Positions 25,901-34,859 of a stretch of DNA of 64,000 nucleotides are shown here, piece after piece (the first letter of the stretch is position 1; every line of letters starts with the position of its first letter). This stretch comes from Mesocentrotus franciscanus (taxonomy: Eukaryota; Echinodermata; Echinoidea; Camarodonta; Strongylocentrotidae), in contig CP137671.1 of assembly GCA_037976565.1 (NCBI GenBank), positions 25,558,197-25,622,196 of the forward strand, in the 5' to 3' direction. Below the pieces are notes generated by a model. The model searched no databases. It worked only from the letters and a program-made list of their open reading frames with translations, and had not been told where the DNA came from. The translations under genes and the position numbers were made by a program.

Positions 25901-28900
25901 TCGATGCCATGGAGGAGGTCGCTCACGATTTCGTCACCGACATCGAGGATCTGAAAGTGAACGATGTTTTCTATAAGTAAGTGCTAATCAAAAGTTCGTG
26001 AAAAGTATAGATTTAAAAACACTTCTATTACAATAGACCTAAAGTTCATATTGCGATAGCCCTTAAAATCGTGAATGGAATCAACATTAACAGTTTTGTT
26101 CAGAATGATTGGTACAATATGTATTTTATTTGAGAGAAAATATTTTTAAAATTAAAAACAAAACAAAACATAGGCTTCGGGTGCAATTTCTTGAGCAGGT
26201 TGACGTTTCTTGCATGACTGTCAACTTTGCAGTATCTGAAAGATAATGACACACATTTTTTATAGTTAATTCCAGAGAATATTCTACATGAGATATATAG
26301 AATACAAAATTATCACCCGCTATAGCTGAAGTATGACGTTTTCCCATATATTAGTAAGTATACATTTTCGGGTGGTGCTGGGAGCCCCGAAACTATTGCC
26401 CGCTGCCTGAAATATGAGATGACGTTTTCCCAAATATTAGAAACTTCAAATTTTGGAGGGGGTGGGTTACAGCCTCCTCTCCACCTCGTACTACTGTGCA
26501 CGTAACTAACAGGATAGACAGCTGGGATAGACAGACCTGGGGTTTGGGACTGTTGAATACTCGTCAAGAACGAATAGACGAATAAAACCAACAAAAATAT
26601 GATTTCAAACTAAAGCAAATAAATATCAGTTGTTTAGGCCTTTTTGAAGTTGGCACAAACACCAATTCTTCGACTTTCATATTGTATCCAGTCTGTTTGG
26701 AGCCAGAAGAGGGTTGACCCATTTACTTAAACAAAGTTAACGCCCTTCTGGCTCTCAGCAGACGTGAAGATAACGCGCATGTCCACCATGACAGGCGTAT
26801 CCACTAAGATAATTTGATACACAAACGATGTTCCCTTTTCTGTTTTACGTTTAGGACACCTCTCTATGTCAACTTTGAGACAACGAAGAGCAACGTCGCT
26901 GGTATCCCGCAACCAGCCTGCAACAACTGCGGCAACTGTGTTGGTGGTTGCAATACGGGAGCCAAGAATACTCTCAACATGAACTTCCTTCCTGACGCGC
27001 ATGCTCACGGTGCTAACATTTTCACGGAGGTAAACTGAAGCTTTAAATAACAATTGAAAACAGTGATTGAACCCAATGCAAAGCTCATATTAATGTTATT
27101 AAATGAAACCAGTGTTTAAGATGAAGGGCGTGGCGGGAGGAGGAAGGGGGGGGGGGGTTGCGTGCAGGAAACGGCAATATGATTTATTGTATGGGTTTAG
27201 TATAGGCCTGAACACTTTAAAATACTCTCTAATATGCATCGAATTGATACCTCAGTCACATACACTGCCACACCGACTCCACACCGACCCCAAACTGATT
27301 TAGGACCTTTGTCGATAAGGTAATTGTTTGCTCGGTCTGTTGTCAGTCTTGTGGTGGTCTCGTTGGTGTGGCTAGGGTAAAAGGATAAAATTAGATAAAC
27401 CTAACGCCAAATTCATACACACGGTAATAAAAGAGTAAGATTGAGGGTGGAGGAGACAGAGGCAGAGGGAGCTAGGTTAATTTATAACTAAAATTGAGAA
27501 TAGAATTTGATGAAAAGCTTACAAACTGATTCATAGATTATGATCCAATTTTTATTCTGACTCCATACAGATCCAAGTAAACGCTGTGATGCGACATGAT
27601 GAAGGAGGCTACTGGGTGGTCTTTTACCAGAGTCTCGATCAGAAGAAATTTGAGAAGAAGGAGCGTATTGTTAAGGCCCATGCAGTCATCTTCGGCGCTG
27701 GATCACTTGGATCCACCAGGATCCTTCTTAACTCCGCGTCTCGAGGTCTCTCCCTCTCAAACCAAGTCGGTCAACGTTTCACGACAAATGGTGATCACCT
27801 GACATTTTCATACAACGGGAAAAGAAAGATTCGACCTGTTGGCATCAAGTTGGAAGACCTGAAGTCACTGAACCAAGGTCCAGGACCTTGCATAACCAGC
27901 ATCCTCGATGTGCGCAGGAAACCAAATGCAACGCTCGACGACGGGTACCTTTTGGAAGATGGCACCCCGCCTTCTTCGCTGGACCATATCTTCAAGCTCT
28001 TGCTCAAGCTTCACGATGGTATAGACACCACCCCAAACGAGAACGAACTTGCAGAGTTCATCCGCTCCATCACTGGGAAAGCTTATGAGAACACGCTAAC
28101 ATTCCTGTCGATGAGCCACGACTCGGCCAATGGTCGTATCGTCCAGGATCAGGCTTCCGGAAACGTATGGGTTGACTACCCGGGTGTCGGAGATGAAGGT
28201 AACTTTCAGACTATCTACGAGGCAGCGAGGAAAGCCGCAACAACATTAGAAGGCGAGCTGATGGCAAACCCACTCTGGAATGGCGTGATTCCTCAATTGA
28301 AGAATAAGAGGGGTATCGTCGCTGTTCATCCACTAGGCGGCTGCGGCATGGGCGAGTCCGGGAAAACTGGTGAGTTTATTTAATTAAAAATTGGAGAAGC
28401 TTTTAAACCACGTTGGGTGTATCCATTATTTTGATTCTGTATCCAGGGCTAACGCACACTCACATACACAAATGGTAAGGGCCCATAGTTAGATATTTTT
28501 TGTTGGGGGAGAGTCTGATTGCATGGTGCATGAGCCTCCTGTTAAAGTTGTAACATTTTGGGGGTCCGGATTTGTTCCGGCCACCTATTAATGTTGAGCC
28601 CATCTTGTCTTCAGGTCTATCACACCCGTACTTTAAAAACAACCCTCACATGTGTTTTTCTTGTAATTTTAACCCTTCAACGACGAATAGAAAATATATC
28701 CACTTATAAAAACGCGAGAAGAAAATATAATTGTAAAATATTCGCGGTGGCGGGGGTGTTGTCGAAGTGTGTGATCAAAATTGAATGACTGTATGTACGG
28801 TGTGCTAAACACCGTCTTGAAAAAACGAACTCTGATATTCTCCTCTTTATTCGAATGAGTCACATCCCTTTACAAATAGTTTCCCCTTATACTTTGCAGG

Positions 28901-31277
28901 TGTTGTTGACCACACTGGAGCAGTTTTCAGAGGAGAGGGCGTGGATGTTCACCCCAATCTGTTGGTAGTTGATGGTGCAATCATGCCCAGGAGCGTGGGT
29001 GTCAACCCCACTCTTACCATTGGGACCATTGCAGAGAGGTGCGTTCGGCTCCTGGCTGACAGGAATGGATGGACAATCAACTACGAAAGCACCAAGGAAA
29101 TAGGTGAGAGATACTATTTTAAGGACTAAACAATCCATTCAGCCATAATTATAAAGAATACGAAAAATTCTTGGTCATTCATTGTCGAGTGAATTATGTA
29201 ACCATATGTATTTGAGTGCAAATTAAAAGAATAATGTAACGTATTTTCTTGGCCTAAAATAATATAACATATTAAGGGCAAAACAATTATACACGTACAT
29301 CGATAACGCCTATCATACAGAAAGGTGACAGCATTACTTCGTGGCTTTGGAAGGAAATGGAAACAAAGACTGCTTTAATAGCAGGAATAGGTATCAACAA
29401 TAAATCACATTATTCATTGTATCTTGCATAAACTGATAATTGCATATGTTTTGTTAAGATTGTTTTACAATAGTCACAGTGGTCAGATGGAATAAATCTA
29501 ACCTTAAAATATTTCATAATTGATCTTTATTTCAGAATCATCTGTTAAGGAGAAGAATAAACCCGGACTGCGCTTCACCGAACGCATGGCCGGTCATCTG
29601 ACCGTAGATGGCGAAGATCATTCATGTGAGTTCGTCCTCACTATTGTAAGTAATGACGTTGAGCATATGCTCATTGAGGACAACGAGCACCAGGCTGCAC
29701 TTCATGGTACTGTGTCTTGCAAGGGATTGTCCGAGTATCCACTGACCGTTTCCAATGGCAGGTTCCGTCTTTTCAGAGAGAGCGATGAGAGTCCTGACAT
29801 CAGGGAAATGGTCTACGAGATGGACCTCCACGACCATGAGAAGACTTACCACTTCAGAGGCATCAAGATTGTCGATAAGAACTGCTTCTTGGAGATTGGC
29901 GTTGGAGATACTACGACACTCGCGGTCTCTGTTCGCAAACCTCATGATCAGGGAGAGCATGTTGGTATGGGCACTCTGAGAATTAAGCTCACCGATTTCT
30001 TGCAACAGCTTACGACTTTGGAGGTGACAGAGACGGACAGCCATCTAGAAAAAACAAAGTGGAAGATCAGGTTCGGGCGTTTCTTCAGCGGCGTTCTGTG
30101 GGACATATACGGCATCTTTAATCCATCTGATTTAGGCGTTCCGTTCCACCACGAGAATGAACCGAGGGAGCAACGGAAACTCAATCTTAGTGGTAAAACT
30201 CCGGAAGTCCACAGGATCCAAGCCACCGATGGTGTTCAACTTCCCCTGATTCGATTTCAGGGAGGATCTAAAGGTCCGCTTCTACTTCTGCACGGGCTGG
30301 GTGTGTCAAGTAGGATTTTCACCTTAGATACCGTAGATACCAATATGGTTGAATTCCTTGTTGCCAAGGAGTTTGATGTTTGGGTTATTGATATGCGTTA
30401 CTCCATCATGCTACCTTTACACATGCAACCAGGGTACATTGGTGATGCAGCGGAGAAGGACCTTCCACCAGTTGTAGACTACATCCTAGAGAAGACAGGA
30501 CAACCTGATCTCCAGCTACTAGGACATTGTGCTGGAGGCGTGACAGCCCATGCCGCTCTACTTGGCGGTCACCTCCAAGGCAAGATCCGATGCTTCGTGT
30601 CATCACAGGCAGGTTTCAGTCTGACCGTTGGTGCTATAAACGGTGCAAAGTCGCGAGCACGTCTTCCAACTGTCCTATACGGCCTTGGTATACAGGGCAT
30701 AACTGCCTACCCGGATAACCCCAGTGCATGGAACCAGCGCATTTTCGACTTCTTCGTCGACAAGGTAGCGACTTTGACAACCAACGTAAGGGAACACTGT
30801 GACAGTGATGTCTGTCATCGCGTAACCTTCACATACAGTCTCCTATGGTCTCACAGCAATGTCAACGAGCTCACGCACGACACGCTACAAGAATGGAACG
30901 GCTTCGTGCACGCTACCCGACTCAAGCACTTTGCGCTGAGTATGCGCAAGGGACGACTCGTGGACAAGGACGGACATGACAAGTACATACCCGACTTCAA
31001 CTCAAAGGACAGACTGGTCTCCACAAGGTATCTGGCGGCCATGAAGCACATGGACCTTCCGATTCTTTACTTCAGTGGTGCCAAGAATGTCTGCTGGGAT
31101 CCAGAGACCACTCAGGACAGTTTCAAACGGTGTCAGGAAGTCAACCAAAATCAGCATTATGAGCGATTTGAAGTTCAGAACTACATGCATTTGGATTGCA
31201 TCATGGGATCCATGGCTGCTCAAGATGTTTTCCCAAGGTTCATGGACTTCCTTGAGCAGTATGCTCACCCTAAGTAG
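16245..31277 (+). CDS. GMC (cholesterol-oxidase-like) oxidoreductase fused to an alpha/beta-hydrolase, 8 exons
   Basis: Reconstructed exons: 16245-16247, 20789-21044, 23000-23133, 25783-25976, 26855-27029, 27571-28369, 28900-29103 and 29536-31277 (TAG). All junctions are GT-AG, phases agree throughout, and the product is 1168 residues. Residues 29-34 (GSGYGG) are the Rossmann FAD site; [14 protein letters not shown] (106-119) is a second GMC motif. Cys 218/221/224/228 form CX2CX2CX3C. HPLGG (His507) and GVNPTLTI (Asn556) match the catalytic His and Asn of class I cholesterol oxidases. Residues about 600-785 form a beta-rich linker domain. Residues about 810-1165 are an alpha/beta-hydrolase: HG at 841-842, GHCAG with Cys920, probable Asp1110 and His1140. 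Likely role: FAD-dependent oxidation of a sterol-like alcohol coupled to hydrolysis. Substrate and location are unknown; no signal peptide is seen. Confidence 0.87.
16383..16500 (-). repeat. Dispersed repeat with TATATAGCGC and ATTACCCCGG
   Basis: TTGCTTATATAGCGCTTAAT is followed by ATTACCCCGGTCATTGGATT. On the minus strand it ends in AGCGCTATATAAGC...ATATTATTAG, matching the tail of the repeat at 5151-5290 and of the SINEs. Confidence 0.5.
17875..18428. mobile_element. TTAA-flanked element with a long internal palindrome
   Basis: The ends AGGGAGTGTAGCATG and CATGCTACAGTCCCT are inverted and flanked by TTAA (17871-17874 and 18429-18432). The interior holds a second, nearly perfect inverted repeat of about 94 bases per arm (about 18090-18184 and 18259-18352), which includes TTTGCGTATTTGGCTTGCGT. 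The loop contains several self-complementary TTCTTGATATCAAGAA words. It lies in intron 1 of the oxidase-hydrolase gene. No transposase. Confidence 0.8.
19430..19745. repeat. Simple repeats: poly-C/(CA)n and (CATT)n
   Basis: C-run then (CA)n at about 19430-19470, and CATTCATT-type repeats at about 19655-19740. A further ATTTATTCGTTT tract is at about 20118-20220. Confidence 0.75.
19951..19984. repeat. (AT)n microsatellite
   Basis: A continuous AT run of about 34 bases followed by a T-run. Confidence 0.85.
20789..21044 (+). CDS. Exon 2: FAD-binding Rossmann fold
   Basis: The acceptor TTTTTTCCACAG precedes GAC GAT CGA (phase 0), and the donor is ATAG|GTAACC (phase 1). It encodes [20 protein letters not shown] and the downstream [10 protein letters not shown], the dinucleotide-binding beta-alpha-beta unit with the acidic residue that ends strand 2. 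Confidence 0.9.
21315..21537. mobile_element. Hairpin MITE in intron 2
   Basis: The ends CTGCACATTCGTTGTGTAAC and GTTACACAGCGAATTTGCAG are inverted. Pairing extends through AACATTGGGTGGTTCACTCC and its complement GGAGTGAACCACCCAATGTT, about 80 bases per arm. Confidence 0.75.
21883..21993. mobile_element. Degenerate MITE, same family as 49073-49206
   Basis: Starts GGGCATCTTCTCATGAAACC and ends TCGTGAAACGCTGCCC, with AGTTCAACGAAATCCCATT inside. This matches the better-preserved palindrome at 49073-49206 (GGGCAGAGTCTCACGAAACC). Confidence 0.6.
22117..22320 (+). mobile_element. SINE remnant with GCGCTATATAAGAA-(ATT)n tail
   Basis: Contains TTTGGCAAGACATTAATCTA, CACTTGCCACTCTCCACC and the tail GTGCGCTATATAAGAATCC plus ATTATTATTATTATAA. 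The first two words recur at 59700-59745 and, more diverged, at 47380-47420. A tRNA-type promoter is not visible here, so it is probably 5'-truncated. Confidence 0.6.
23000..23133 (+). CDS. Exon 3: [17 protein letters not shown] motif
   Basis: The acceptor CCTTGTTTTTTAAG and the donor GACAAA|GTAAGG enclose 134 bases (phase 1 in, 0 out). The encoded [19 protein letters not shown] is the conserved FAD-contacting segment of cholesterol-oxidase-type GMC enzymes. Confidence 0.9.
23198..23350. mobile_element. Hairpin MITE in intron 3
   Basis: CCGTTGCACAAAACTTACC at the left pairs with GGTAAGTTTTATGCAACGG at the right, with the inner arms ATTGATGGTAACTTTGCCAT and their complement. It is immediately downstream of exon 3. 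Confidence 0.75.
23788..23905. repeat. Minisatellite, unit about CCTAGGACAATTACCCC, left part
   Basis: Degenerate copies of RGACAATTACCCC (for example CCGAGGACAATTAATACATC and AAAGACAATTACCCCAGGAC). The array resumes at 25214 after about 1.3 kb of unrelated inserted sequence. Confidence 0.7.
24430..25200 (-). mobile_element. L1/Tx1-type LINE C-terminal fragment
   Basis: The minus strand encodes ...TPTNSYLCK..., [18 protein letters not shown] and ...VRNVWKCF..., the CCHC-like knuckle and HLF..C..VW pattern found at the C-terminus of L1/Tx1-type reverse transcriptases. Upstream of it (25200-24770), broken frames read [18 protein letters not shown] and [15 protein letters not shown] text, with stops and shifts. 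It is dead and interrupts the intron-3 minisatellite. Confidence 0.7.
25214..25618. repeat. Minisatellite, unit about CCTAGGACAATTACCCC, right part
   Basis: Some 20-25 degenerate units (CCCAGGACAATTATTAACCC, CCTAGGACAATTATCCTTAG, GACAATTACTCCCTATG). Unit length drifts between about 14 and 20 bases. Related in inverse orientation to 12300-12386. Confidence 0.75.
25783..25976 (+). CDS. Exon 4 of the oxidase-hydrolase
   Basis: The acceptor TTGTTTGTCTCAG begins [11 protein letters not shown] in phase 0, and the donor TATAA|GTAAGT leaves phase 2. The reading frame and the junction codon (AA+G, Lys) agree with exon 5. It encodes a helical, charged part of the substrate-side region. Confidence 0.88.
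26318..26475. repeat. Diverged direct duplication in intron 4
   Basis: ATGACGTTTTCCCATATATT with a following TTTTCGGGTGGTGCTGGGA is repeated about 90 bases later as ATGACGTTTTCCCAAATATT with TTTTGGAGGGGGTGGG. Confidence 0.5.
26855..27029 (+). CDS. Exon 5: four-cysteine segment
   Basis: The acceptor TTTTACGTTTAG joins in phase 2, and the donor ACGGAG|GTAAAC leaves phase 0. It encodes [20 protein letters not shown], four cysteines spaced CX2CX2CX3C, followed by [14 protein letters not shown], which resembles the GMC segment that leads into the second FAD-contact strand. Confidence 0.9.
27571..28369 (+). CDS. Exon 6: GMC substrate domain and catalytic His
   Basis: The acceptor CTCCATACAG starts [11 protein letters not shown] in phase 0; the donor AAAACTG|GTGAGT gives phase 1. 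It contains [18 protein letters not shown] (FAD-domain re-entry) and, at the end, [13 protein letters not shown] with the active-site His. Confidence 0.92.
28900..29103 (+). CDS. Exon 7: end of the GMC domain
   Basis: The acceptor TATACTTTGCAG joins in phase 1; the donor GAAATAG|GTGAGA leaves phase 1. It encodes [20 protein letters not shown] followed by [12 protein letters not shown], the typical GMC C-terminal FAD motif with the catalytic Asn. Confidence 0.92.
29536..31277 (+). CDS. Exon 8: beta-rich linker domain and alpha/beta-hydrolase
   Basis: The acceptor TTTATTTCAG completes a Glu codon in phase 1. The 580-residue segment begins with [14 protein letters not shown] and a strand-rich domain of about 190 residues. 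The hydrolase follows: [16 protein letters not shown] (oxyanion), LLGHCAGG (nucleophile elbow, Cys at 30528-30530), VCWDPETTQ (acid) and [10 protein letters not shown] (His). The paralog at 38014-39797 aligns along the whole length. Confidence 0.93.
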
Positions 31278-31392
31278 ACGGTGGTGAGTGAAAAAGGTCC
31301 ACACCCACAATCTTCAACTCACGTAGAAGGCGCTGATAACACTGTAATGATGAAACAAACTCGGACGCACTTATCTGGCTGAAGCATTTTCA

Positions 31393-31663
31393 CAGTGGCG
31401 TAGCTGCATGGGTTGTAACTGGGAAGAATGTGTCCCAAATCAAACAATGCAAACATGCAAAGAAAGAAAAAATCAAGAAAAGATAGAAAGGGAAAGGGAG
31501 AAGTTGGAGGACGAGAAAAAAGAAGACGCCTGGACCCCCTCTCGCACTCTCGTCTAATCAGTTCCCTGTAAGTAATTCGGAATTCATTTTCCGAGTACTA
31601 AAGACCAGTACCCCCCTCGTTCCAGTGCCCCTATCGATGGTTGAACTCAAGTTGCGCCACTGA
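31393..31663. mobile_element. CAGTGGCG-ended MITE in the 3' region of the oxidase-hydrolase
   Basis: Ends CAGTGGCGTAGCT and AGTTGCGCCACTG are inverted. The interior is A/G-rich and then C/T-rich. The 3' half resembles 51229-51446 (GACGYCTRGACC and CCCCCCTC words). CAGTGGCG ends are common in hAT-type elements, but I see no convincing 8-base target duplication. It may form part of the gene's 3' UTR. Confidence 0.6.
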
Positions 31664-31755
31664 TCCATATCATAGTTTTATACAAAACGACATGGCAAAG
31701 TTTTTTGGATAAAAGATCCTCTTTCTCATTTCCAGAGTGTTTTTTAGATTTTGTC

Positions 31756-31761
31756 ATTAAA
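31756..31761 (+). promoter_or_regulatory. Possible polyadenylation signal (ATTAAA)
   Basis: ATTAAA lies about 480 bases after the stop codon of the oxidase-hydrolase, and I found no AATAAA closer. No downstream GU-rich element was verified. Confidence 0.3.
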
Positions 31762-32069
31762 GTGTAATATCTATCACATGTATCTGGATTAAAGGTGCTC
31801 TACATTTTCAGCAAATGCAATGTAAGATAATGTGTACGAGGTATATACGCAGATTTGTCTGGAATTCATGATTAGGAAACAAAATGCAATGTGAAACAAG
31901 AGCACATGGGTAGGATAAAACATTTAATGGTATATTTATTCAAAATCTGTCTCGCAGCCTAGGCTAAATTGTACATTGCTGTCAGTACCTGATTTGCATG
32001 TTGTTTTTCTCTGAAGTGGATGATAAAACATTGATAATTGAAAATATTCATGTTTTCCGTTTACTTCAG

Positions 32070-32576
32070 TCACACAAACAAGACCGACACCAGACCGATC
32101 GACTCTTGGTAAATTCGGTGTAGTAATTTTTGTTCGGTTTATAGTTGGTGTGTTGTCGGTCTGGTCGGTGTGACTATTACCTTCGTCACACTGCCAAACC
32201 GACCGCTTCCTAACTCCAAACCGACTGATTCTTAACACTGAAAGTAATACAATATGTTTGATCGGTCTGTTGCATGGTGTTGATCTGGTCGGTGTGACTA
32301 ATACCTTGGTCACACTGCCAAACCGACCCCTTCCCAACTCCAAACCAACTGATTCTTAGCAATTGAAAGTAACACAATATGTATGATCGGTCTGTTGTCG
32401 GACTGCATGGTGTCGGTCTGGTCGGTGTGACTAATACATTCGTCACACTGCCAAACCGCCAAACCGACCCCTTCCCAACTCCAAACCGACCCCTTCCCAA
32501 CTCCAAACCGACTGATTCTTAACCACTGATAGGAATACAATATGTTTGATTGGTCTGTTGTTGTTCATTTTGTGAC
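32070..32576. mobile_element. Tandem array of four GTCACAC-ended MITEs
   Basis: Units at 32070-32174, 32185-32298, 32309-32431 and 32442-32576. Each starts GTCACAC and ends (G)TGTGAC, with inner inverted CCAAACCGAC and GTCGGTCTGGTCGG. The first three are followed by nearly identical 10-base spacers (TATTACCTTC, TAATACCTTG, TAATACATTC). Unit 4 is degraded. Related single copies occur near 27255-27370 and 45100-45222. Confidence 0.72.
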
Positions 32577-32746
32577 ATTTTTAAATCAAGAAATGACAGC
32601 TTATATAGCATGCTTTGTTTGAAAATCCAATGTATTTTATATTTTTTTAGTTAACTAGTGTTACACTTTGCGTACATTACATTACTGTATTTCACATTGT
32701 TCGCTTATATTCATTTTCAATATTGCATTAATCTATCATAATATAA

Positions 32747-32937
32747 TTGATTAGCACATGAACGTCATAAAAATTTATATATCTTCTTATAGTGGAAAAT
32801 GCATTGTATATATTAAGTTATTTTAACGTAAAAGAATGTAAATTGATTAGCACATGAACGTCATATGAATTTATATATCTTCTTATAGTGGAAAATGCAT
32901 TGAATATAATTATTAAGTTATTTTAAACGTAAAATAA
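32747..32937. repeat. Tandem duplication of about 95 bases
   Basis: TTGATTAGCACATGAACGTC, then TTTATATATCTTCTTATAGT, then GTTATTTTAACGTAAAA, occurs twice in a row with few differences. Confidence 0.85.
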
Positions 32938-32939
32938 TC

Positions 32940-34320
32940 TGCTAACCCGATACTCTCTACCAGCTCGTATAGTCTAAGAAATAATAATAACATAAGTATA
33001 CATTTATCAGTTTTTCTTACATTTTAAATACGTGCCTACCGACCCCGTATTTGCTCCTGTTTCAAATTTTCAAGTTCCTGTCACCTTTCTTTTCCCCGTC
33101 TCTTATGCTACGTTCCCCTCTCTCACTCTCTCTCTCTTTCTCTTTCTCTTTTACTAAATAAGTACACAAGCATAACGCATATGCTTGTTACTTTCACAAT
33201 TATTACTCTTGTTGACCAAAACAATTATTACTCTTGTTGACTGAACTATGTTACGTACCTAAGTCTTATAGTACACCACGGTTGTTTAATCATGCTTCTC
33301 CGTGTGTTTTTTAACGTCTAGGTAAACAATGATCCGTTAATATCAATTTTATTTGATAAACGAATGTAGTATATTGTTCTATGTTAACCGTTAATTCGCT
33401 TGGTATCATGTATGTGCTCATATTGAAAATGAAAACAATTAAATGAGATTAACATAAATCTGCCTCCTTATCATTTTTTTCGGTGAGAGTAAGAATACAG
33501 CGTACAATGGTTTTCACAGAATATGAGTATTCAATCCTTTGTTTCGATGGCCAATCTATTCATCGATGGTCACTTTCTGTGCATTTTAGTTGTAAAAAAT
33601 CGTATAATGGCCGAAAACAATGACAATTATTATTAGTAACACTATTTGACTTAAGACCTTCTATATTGTGCTAAACAAATAATTTATTTCAGACAATATT
33701 AACCAAATTGCTACATTTGACATTTTCCTCCTTCAAAACAGTTTCTAAAATATGAAATAACTAGCTATTATCAAACGGGAGGGGTGAGTGGCAATTATCC
33801 AGTATTGAGTAGAGCCGACGTACTCTCAGCGCCCCGTTTGAATACTGAGGGGGATCAATAAAACTTGCAATGGTCCTACATGTATAACCCTCCGTTTCCC
33901 CGTCTGCCCAAATTTTTTCTTTCTATCTCTACCCTTTCTATAGATAAGCCACCGGATATTCACGTGTCACGTTGATCAAGTGAAGAAGAATAGAAAACAT
34001 CGCTGATATTCAGACGTAGAACGTGTTTCTTTGTTTGTTTCTGTATTTATTTGTTATAACCTTCAACTGTATACAAATGTGTTTTTGTACAGCGCCAGCT
34101 AGTGCCCCAAATCAACATTTTACTTATCTGTAACAAAATATTGAATCCTCATCACCATTTCGTTTCTGTGGCATTTGTTCTAGAAGGGAATAAAAATAAA
34201 GATAGAGAGGGGGGATCATAATTTATACAACGTCGGATATTAACTGGTTATCATTATGTGAGAAAAACTCTTCGGGATGCGGAAGACAGATAATTAAAAA
34301 ACCCAAGAAAAAGCTAAATA
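32940..34320. other. Non-coding, nothing recognised
   Basis: AT-rich sequence between the two convergent genes, with a short CT tract near 33118-33150. No frame or repeat family that I can support. Confidence 0.45.
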
Positions 34321-34323
34321 GAG

Positions 34324-34354
<31 letters not shown>

Positions 34355-34442
34355 TAGGGTCGGTGAGGCAGACAGACCGAAAGAGATTGCAACAGAGAGG
34401 GAGAGAGACGGGAAGAGAGAGAGAGATAAGAGAGAGAGAGAC
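34324..34442. repeat. (GA)n microsatellite
   Basis: Two GA-dinucleotide runs separated by about 40 bases of diverged purine-rich sequence. Confidence 0.85.
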
Positions 34443-34859
34443 GGGAGTTGGGGAGGGTTGACCTAAAAAATCAACATCAATAAAACTAGACATCAAACAA
34501 ACTATACCAATATCCGAGCAAACAGCTAACTAATCTTCTTAATCAACAACCAACTGAGCAAATTATCCCATTAAACTACCCTTCAAGTATGTGAGAGACA
34601 TGAAACCGTTTCAATCATACATTTTTTCTATCTTTATATCTATCACTCGTACAAGCATCTATCTATCTATCTATTTGATTTTGATTTGATTGGGTGTTTT
34701 TTAAAATTCCATACAGATCAACATATTTACATTTACAATCTTATAACTTTAGATGTATGATAATGACATGGTATATACAGAAAAGGGGTCGTCTTAAGCA
34801 TAAGCTTGAAGTGACGTTCTCTAACTATCTTTCATATGAGTATCTATCTATCTATAATA

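Noticed and set aside
28460..31310. Alternative-strand frames up to 140 codons within the fusion gene
   Set aside because: Shadows of the real exons, without conserved motifs.
31936..32540. Minus-strand frames with repeated GRGRFG and SVWQCD text
   Set aside because: They are translations of the tandem GTCACAC MITE array.
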